A stretch of 8,010 nucleotides of DNA from CAYPEL01 sp964409635 (GTDB lineage Bacteria > Pseudomonadota > Gammaproteobacteria > DSM-19610). The stretch spans positions 1 to 8,010 of the forward strand of contig CAYPEL010000128.1 of NCBI GenBank assembly GCA_964409635.1. The letters run 5' to 3'. Below, piece after piece: positions 7,403-8,010 of this stretch (the stretch's first letter is position 1; the number at the start of each line of letters is the position of its first letter). The notes under the pieces were generated by a model that saw nothing but the letters and a program-made list of their open reading frames with translations, had not been told where the DNA came from and searched no databases. The position numbers and the translations under genes are program-made.

Positions 7403-7419
7403 ACTGGCGTTGCGCCAGT
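7403..7419. repeat. Tight hairpin, 7-bp stem and 3-base loop
   Basis: ACTGGCG (7403-7409) and CGCCAGT (7413-7419) form a perfect GC-rich stem around TTG. It starts 47 bases after the hydrolase stop codon. It could shelter the 3' end of that transcript, but it has no following T-tract. Confidence 0.6.
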
Positions 7420-7427
7420 GAACCGCC

Positions 7428-7471
7428 GTCCGTCTCTGTGGAACCGCGCTGCGTTTCCAACAGAGACGGAC
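7428..7471. repeat. Long hairpin: 12-bp stem, one-base bulge, then 4 bp
   Basis: GTCCGTCTCTGT (7428-7439) pairs perfectly with ACAGAGACGGAC (7460-7471). After a single unpaired A at 7459, GGAA (7440-7443) pairs with TTCC (7455-7458), leaving an 11-base loop. It is the strongest inverted repeat in the window. No T-tract follows on either strand, so it is not a classical intrinsic terminator. Confidence 0.7.
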
Positions 7472-7574
7472 AGATTGATGCACCTCACAAAAGCAGAACC
7501 ACACCGCTTGCGTCAAGGCCAAACTCCATTGGGCCAAAACACATGCTGTGTAATCTGCCCCATCCAACAACGAT

Positions 7575-7636
7575 GGGAGGCAAAGATAACGATACTGCCA
7601 AAAGCGGCAGAAGAGGCACTGGATCGATTGCCTCCC
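7575..7636. repeat. Nested inverted repeats: 9-bp outer stem holding a 5-bp hairpin
   Basis: GGGAGGCAA (7575-7583) and TTGCCTCCC (7628-7636) pair perfectly across 44 bases. Inside, CTGCC (7595-7599) and GGCAG (7606-7610) form a second hairpin. Smaller stems lie just to the left: ACACA/TGTGT at 7539-7551 and CCATC/GATGG at 7560-7576. A run of seven C overlaps the right arm. Confidence 0.5.
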
Positions 7637-7657
7637 CCCCAGCGCTAGTTGGAAAAT

Positions 7658-7706
7658 ACCCCGACGGCCTTGTGACCGTTGCACCTGTTGACGGGGTTAA
7701 AGGTGC
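7658..7706. repeat. Overlapping stems with a possible pseudoknot
   Basis: GCACCT (7681-7686) and AGGTGC (7701-7706) form a 6-bp stem. Its loop holds CGGGGT (7692-7697), which is complementary to ACCCCG at 7658-7663. The two pairings can coexist as a pseudoknot or compete as alternatives. A minor ACGG/CCGT stem sits at 7664-7679. Confidence 0.35.
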
Positions 7707-7710
7707 GGGT

Positions 7711-7755
7711 GCCGGAATGACCGGCTCGGGTACCGCTGATATACCGTAGCGGTCC
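7711..7755. repeat. Two adjacent GC-rich hairpins
   Basis: GCCGG (7711-7715) and CCGGC (7721-7725) close a five-base loop. Just after it, GG (7729-7730) plus ACCGCT (7732-7737) pair with AGCGGT (7748-7753) plus CC (7754-7755), with T7731 bulged and a ten-base loop. The short run GGTTT after it is too weak to call a terminator. Confidence 0.45.
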
Positions 7756-7865
7756 GGTTTAACTGGGGCGAAGGTAGTCAATTCTTAGCGCAGGGGCCAG
7801 CGGAAACCTTCTTTTGGCGCAATGCGAATTTTAATCCAGGCCGATGTTGATGAAGACGCCCAAGA

Positions 7866-7877
7866 AAAGGATCGTTA
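7866..7877 (+). repeat. 12-bp direct repeat, left copy
   Basis: AAAGGATCGTTA occurs here and again at 7957-7968, 91 bases apart. The copies lie almost symmetrically (23 and 24 bases) on each side of the inverted repeat at 7901-7932. Confidence 0.6.
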
Positions 7878-7900
7878 TATAAGGCAGACTTGGCGCTTAA

Positions 7901-7932
7901 TAATGAAACGTAAATAGAATATCGTTTCATTA
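7901..7932. repeat. Perfect 10-bp inverted repeat
   Basis: TAATGAAACG (7901-7910) and CGTTTCATTA (7923-7932) flank a 12-base AT-rich spacer. A third copy of the core ATGAAACG occurs at 7995-8002. The unit could be an operator, a hairpin or the centre of a small inserted element. Confidence 0.6.
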
Positions 7933-7956
7933 CTATTGAATCTGGCGAGTCTAATG

Positions 7957-7968
7957 AAAGGATCGTTA
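7957..7968 (+). repeat. 12-bp direct repeat, right copy
   Basis: Second copy of AAAGGATCGTTA. It is followed by CCTTAT (7969-7974), which is the inverse of ATAAGG (7879-7884) next to the left copy, so the flanks combine direct and inverted symmetry. Confidence 0.6.
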
Positions 7969-8010
7969 CCTTATCAAGCCACAGATGTTCGGTTATGAAA
8001 CGCACGGCGG

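Larger units (their letters stand above)
7356..8010. other. Stretch without a supportable gene, rich in inverted repeats
   Basis: About 650 bases follow the hydrolase gene. Short open frames exist on both strands, the longest near 110 codons, but they overlap one another, lack convincing ribosome binding sites and show no recognisable domain. A frame entering from the right edge on the minus strand (8005-7778) could be part of a longer gene, but I see no family features in it. What stands out is secondary structure: many stems between 7403 and 7755 and a separate repeat arrangement at 7866-7968, listed individually. I found no T-tract-tailed terminator for the hydrolase gene. Confidence 0.6.

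Noticed and set aside
7403..7471. The two hairpins as an intrinsic terminator for the hydrolase gene
   Set aside because: Neither stem is followed by a run of T on the plus strand, so they do not fit a rho-independent terminator.
7352..7684. 110-codon open frame on the minus strand downstream of the hydrolase gene
   Set aside because: It overlaps open frames on both strands, contains the long hairpin, has an unusual Cys/Trp/Arg-rich composition and no domain or convincing ribosome binding site.
7438..7749. 103-codon plus-strand frame ending in a Gly-rich stretch
   Set aside because: It starts inside the long hairpin, and no ribosome binding site or domain is visible. The Gly-rich end mirrors the hairpin DNA.
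7485..7781. 98-codon minus-strand frame with a Pro/Thr/Val-rich segment
   Set aside because: It lies across the structured segment and its composition follows the GC-rich repeats. No signal peptide or known family was recognised.
7778..8005. 75-codon minus-strand frame starting with GTG near the right edge
   Set aside because: It may extend beyond the window, but the visible part crosses the direct and inverted repeats and shows no family features, so I did not list it as a gene.
7403..8010. CRISPR array
   Set aside because: The repeats are single inverted pairs and one 12-bp direct repeat, without regularly spaced copies of a common repeat.

Overview
The window looks like a chromosomal segment of a Gram-negative bacterium, most likely a gammaproteobacterium. 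Its left three quarters hold the head of a division and cell wall (dcw) cluster, read on the minus strand in the order mraZ, rsmH, ftsL, ftsI, murE, murF. That order, the short single-pass FtsL, and a MurE carrying the DNPR motif of meso-diaminopimelate-adding enzymes fit this group. I cannot name the genus from the sequence.

Positions 1-6102 (minus strand) carry the dcw genes. murF runs off the left edge and lacks roughly its last 45 residues. The four junctions rsmH/ftsL, ftsL/ftsI, ftsI/murE and murE/murF are all ATGA stop/start overlaps, and mraZ/rsmH are separated by only a few bases, so the block is almost certainly one translationally coupled operon. It couples the regulator MraZ and a ribosomal RNA methyltransferase (RsmH) to septum assembly (FtsL), septal transpeptidation (FtsI) and two consecutive cytoplasmic steps that build the peptidoglycan stem peptide (MurE, MurF). 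A near-consensus sigma-70 promoter lies at 6162-6191. Just downstream are TGG-type repeats at a 10-base period (6128-6152), which match the known style of MraZ operator.

Positions 6192-6449 form an AT-rich divergent intergenic region with two dyads, one upstream of the mraZ promoter and one over a possible promoter of the next gene.

Positions 6450-7355 (plus strand) encode a complete metallo-beta-lactamase-fold protein resembling ETHE1-type persulfide dioxygenases. It has no visible functional tie to the dcw operon.

Positions 7356-8010 contain no gene I can support. From about 7403 to 7755 the DNA is dense in inverted repeats, including a 12 bp plus 4 bp stem and a nested two-stem unit, with one possible pseudoknot. 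From 7866 to 7968 a perfect 10-bp inverted repeat sits almost exactly midway between two copies of a 12-bp direct repeat. This right-hand region is the least explained part of the window and could be a structured RNA, a small non-autonomous mobile element, or decayed sequence.
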